From positions 1 to 8,012 of the forward strand of contig MNIY01000024.1 of NCBI GenBank assembly GCA_001919995.1: a stretch of DNA of 8,012 nt, in the 5' to 3' direction. The notes under the pieces are model-generated. The model was not told the origin of the DNA. It did no database searches and saw only the letters and a list, made by a program, of their open reading frames with translations. Below are positions 7,154 through 8,012 of this stretch, one piece after another. The stretch's first letter is position 1, and each line of letters starts with the position of its first letter. Made by a program: the position numbers and the translations under genes. Origin of the DNA: Ktedonobacter sp. 13_1_20CM_4_53_11 (lineage in GTDB: Bacteria > Chloroflexota > Ktedonobacteria > Ktedonobacterales > Ktedonobacteraceae).

Positions 7154-8012
7154 TTGAAAAAAGGACTCTTGCTGTTACTAGGATTCATGGGAATCATAGC
7201 AATAGCGCTGCTGCCGGCAGCCATCTCTGCGGTAGCATCTAACGGAACTGCCAAATCCCATCCGGTTCATATCTTTCCGCACAAAGGTCACACTCTACAG
7301 GGTACGAGTGTCTCGCGGGCAGCCAGCAGCTCTGCCAGCCCCAACGTTACTTACCACACTGGTCCCGTCATGGCCGGTACCACAAATGTCTATACTATTT
7401 TCTGGGAGCCAACAAGTAATGTATCTACCAACTACAATAACCTGATTAAGCGCTACTTCGGTGACGTTGGCAGCAGCCCCCTGTACAAGGTTAATAACCA
7501 GTACACACAGACGGGTAATGCATTTCCCTCTAACGCTGTGCTGGCCGGTTCCTGGGTGGATACGATCGCGTATCCCAATAGTCCTTTGCTCGACAGTAAT
7601 ATCCAGGCCGAAGTCACTCGTGCGCAAAAAAACAATAACGGTTGGACATCAGGTATCAACAATATTTTCTTTGTCTTCACCGAGAGAAATCAGGACATCT
7701 GCATTGACAATACACAACAGTGCGCGTCCAATACCTTCTGCGCGTATCATAGCTTTTTTGGTACGAACACCATTTATGCTACGATGCCTTATGCTGCGAG
7801 CTTCAGTTGCGATCCCGGCTCCAGCCCCAACAAAGACGACGCCGACCAGACTATCAACGTGACCTCGCACGAGCAGATGGAAGCGGCGACCGATCCCTTG
7901 CTCAATGGCTGGTATTACACCATCAACAATCAGAACTATGAGATCGGCGATCTATGTGCCTGGACGTTTGGACCGGGCAATCTCCAGGGCGCGGACGTGC
8001 TCTGGAACAAGG
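7154..8012 (+). CDS. Exported EXORDIUM/Phi_1-like protein (3' end outside window)
   Basis: The frame starts at TTG 7154-7156, seven bases after AAAGGAG (7140-7146), and is open for 286 codons to the window edge. Residues 1-28 are a Sec signal peptide: KKG, a long hydrophobic core of Leu, Ile and Ala, and AVA before a likely cleavage after residue 28. The mature part begins with a His- and Ser-rich linker, then VTYHTGPVMAG and NVYTIFW, which resemble the start of EXORDIUM (Phi_1) proteins; next come NLIKRYFGDVGSSP, IFFVFTERNQDIC and NTFCAYHSFFG, and later SHEQMEAATDP (238-248) and EIGDLCAW. Five Cys residues suggest disulfides outside the cell. The family match comes from remembered pattern order and is moderate. 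In plants these proteins are cell-wall growth regulators; bacterial members are of unknown function. His-Glu-x-x-Glu could be a metal site but is not a proven protease motif. Confidence 0.8.
   Translation, partial: MKKGLLLLLGFMGIIAIALLPAAISAVASNGTAKSHPVHIFPHKGHTLQGTSVSRAASSSASPNVTYHTGPVMAGTTNVYTIFWEPTSNVSTNYNNLIKRYFGDVGSSPLYKVNNQYTQTGNAFPSNAVLAGSWVDTIAYPNSPLLDSNIQAEVTRAQKNNNGWTSGINNIFFVFTERNQDICIDNTQQCASNTFCAYHSFFGTNTIYATMPYAASFSCDPGSSPNKDDADQTINVTSHEQMEAATDPLLNGWYYTINNQNYEIGDLCAWTFGPGNLQGADVLWNK

Overview
The window fits a free-living, Gram-positive-like soil bacterium of moderately high GC, most likely Chloroflexota of the Ktedonobacteria type. This is inferred from gene types and style: a MerR-like HTH fused to ClpC-type N repeats, a tiny CCGHxGEPGC protein, TTG starts with strong Shine-Dalgarno sites, and the dispersed core repeat CCTGAGCGCAGCGAAGGAT. 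No rRNA or tRNA is present to confirm it.

Layout. Bases 2-304 hold the 3' end of a protein that resembles the soluble part of DUF3592-like membrane proteins. It is followed by a terminator-like hairpin and a composite repeat (344-413). A clear sigma70-type promoter (452-480) then drives an HTH-Clp_N protein (527-1204) and, 14 bases later, a 50-residue Cys-rich protein (1219-1371). That small frame continues past its UGA for 22 more codons into a His-rich tail ending at 1440. A 7-bp stem-loop lies downstream of the UGA at a spacing matching, as I recall it, the E. coli fdhF SECIS element. This is the most interesting object in the window: a candidate selenoprotein with a Cys-Sec pair, or else a nonsense-truncated gene.

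Next comes a small-ORF leader region (1441-1792), then a GC-rich pair of enzyme-like genes: a PNPOx-type split-barrel protein and a RibD/DHFR-type reductase (1795-2891). A perfect 19-bp hairpin (2965-3011) separates them from the convergent pyruvate, phosphate dikinase gene ppdK (5803-3020, minus strand). Directly upstream of ppdK on the same strand is a HEPN-domain protein (6407-5853). A consensus promoter (6612-6584) probably serves both genes. Its leader contains a 14-bp palindrome and a possible small overlapping ORF.

The roughly 540-bp divergent intergenic region (6613-7153) has no convincing gene. It is rich in imperfect direct repeats and nested inverted repeats. From 7154 to the window end runs an exported protein resembling the EXORDIUM/Phi_1 family, incomplete at its C terminus.

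How the genes work together: the HTH-Clp_N gene and the Cys-rich gene are probably co-transcribed, as are the two oxidoreductase-like genes and the HEPN-ppdK pair. Beyond that no single pathway unites the window; it looks like ordinary chromosome with one unusual small gene.
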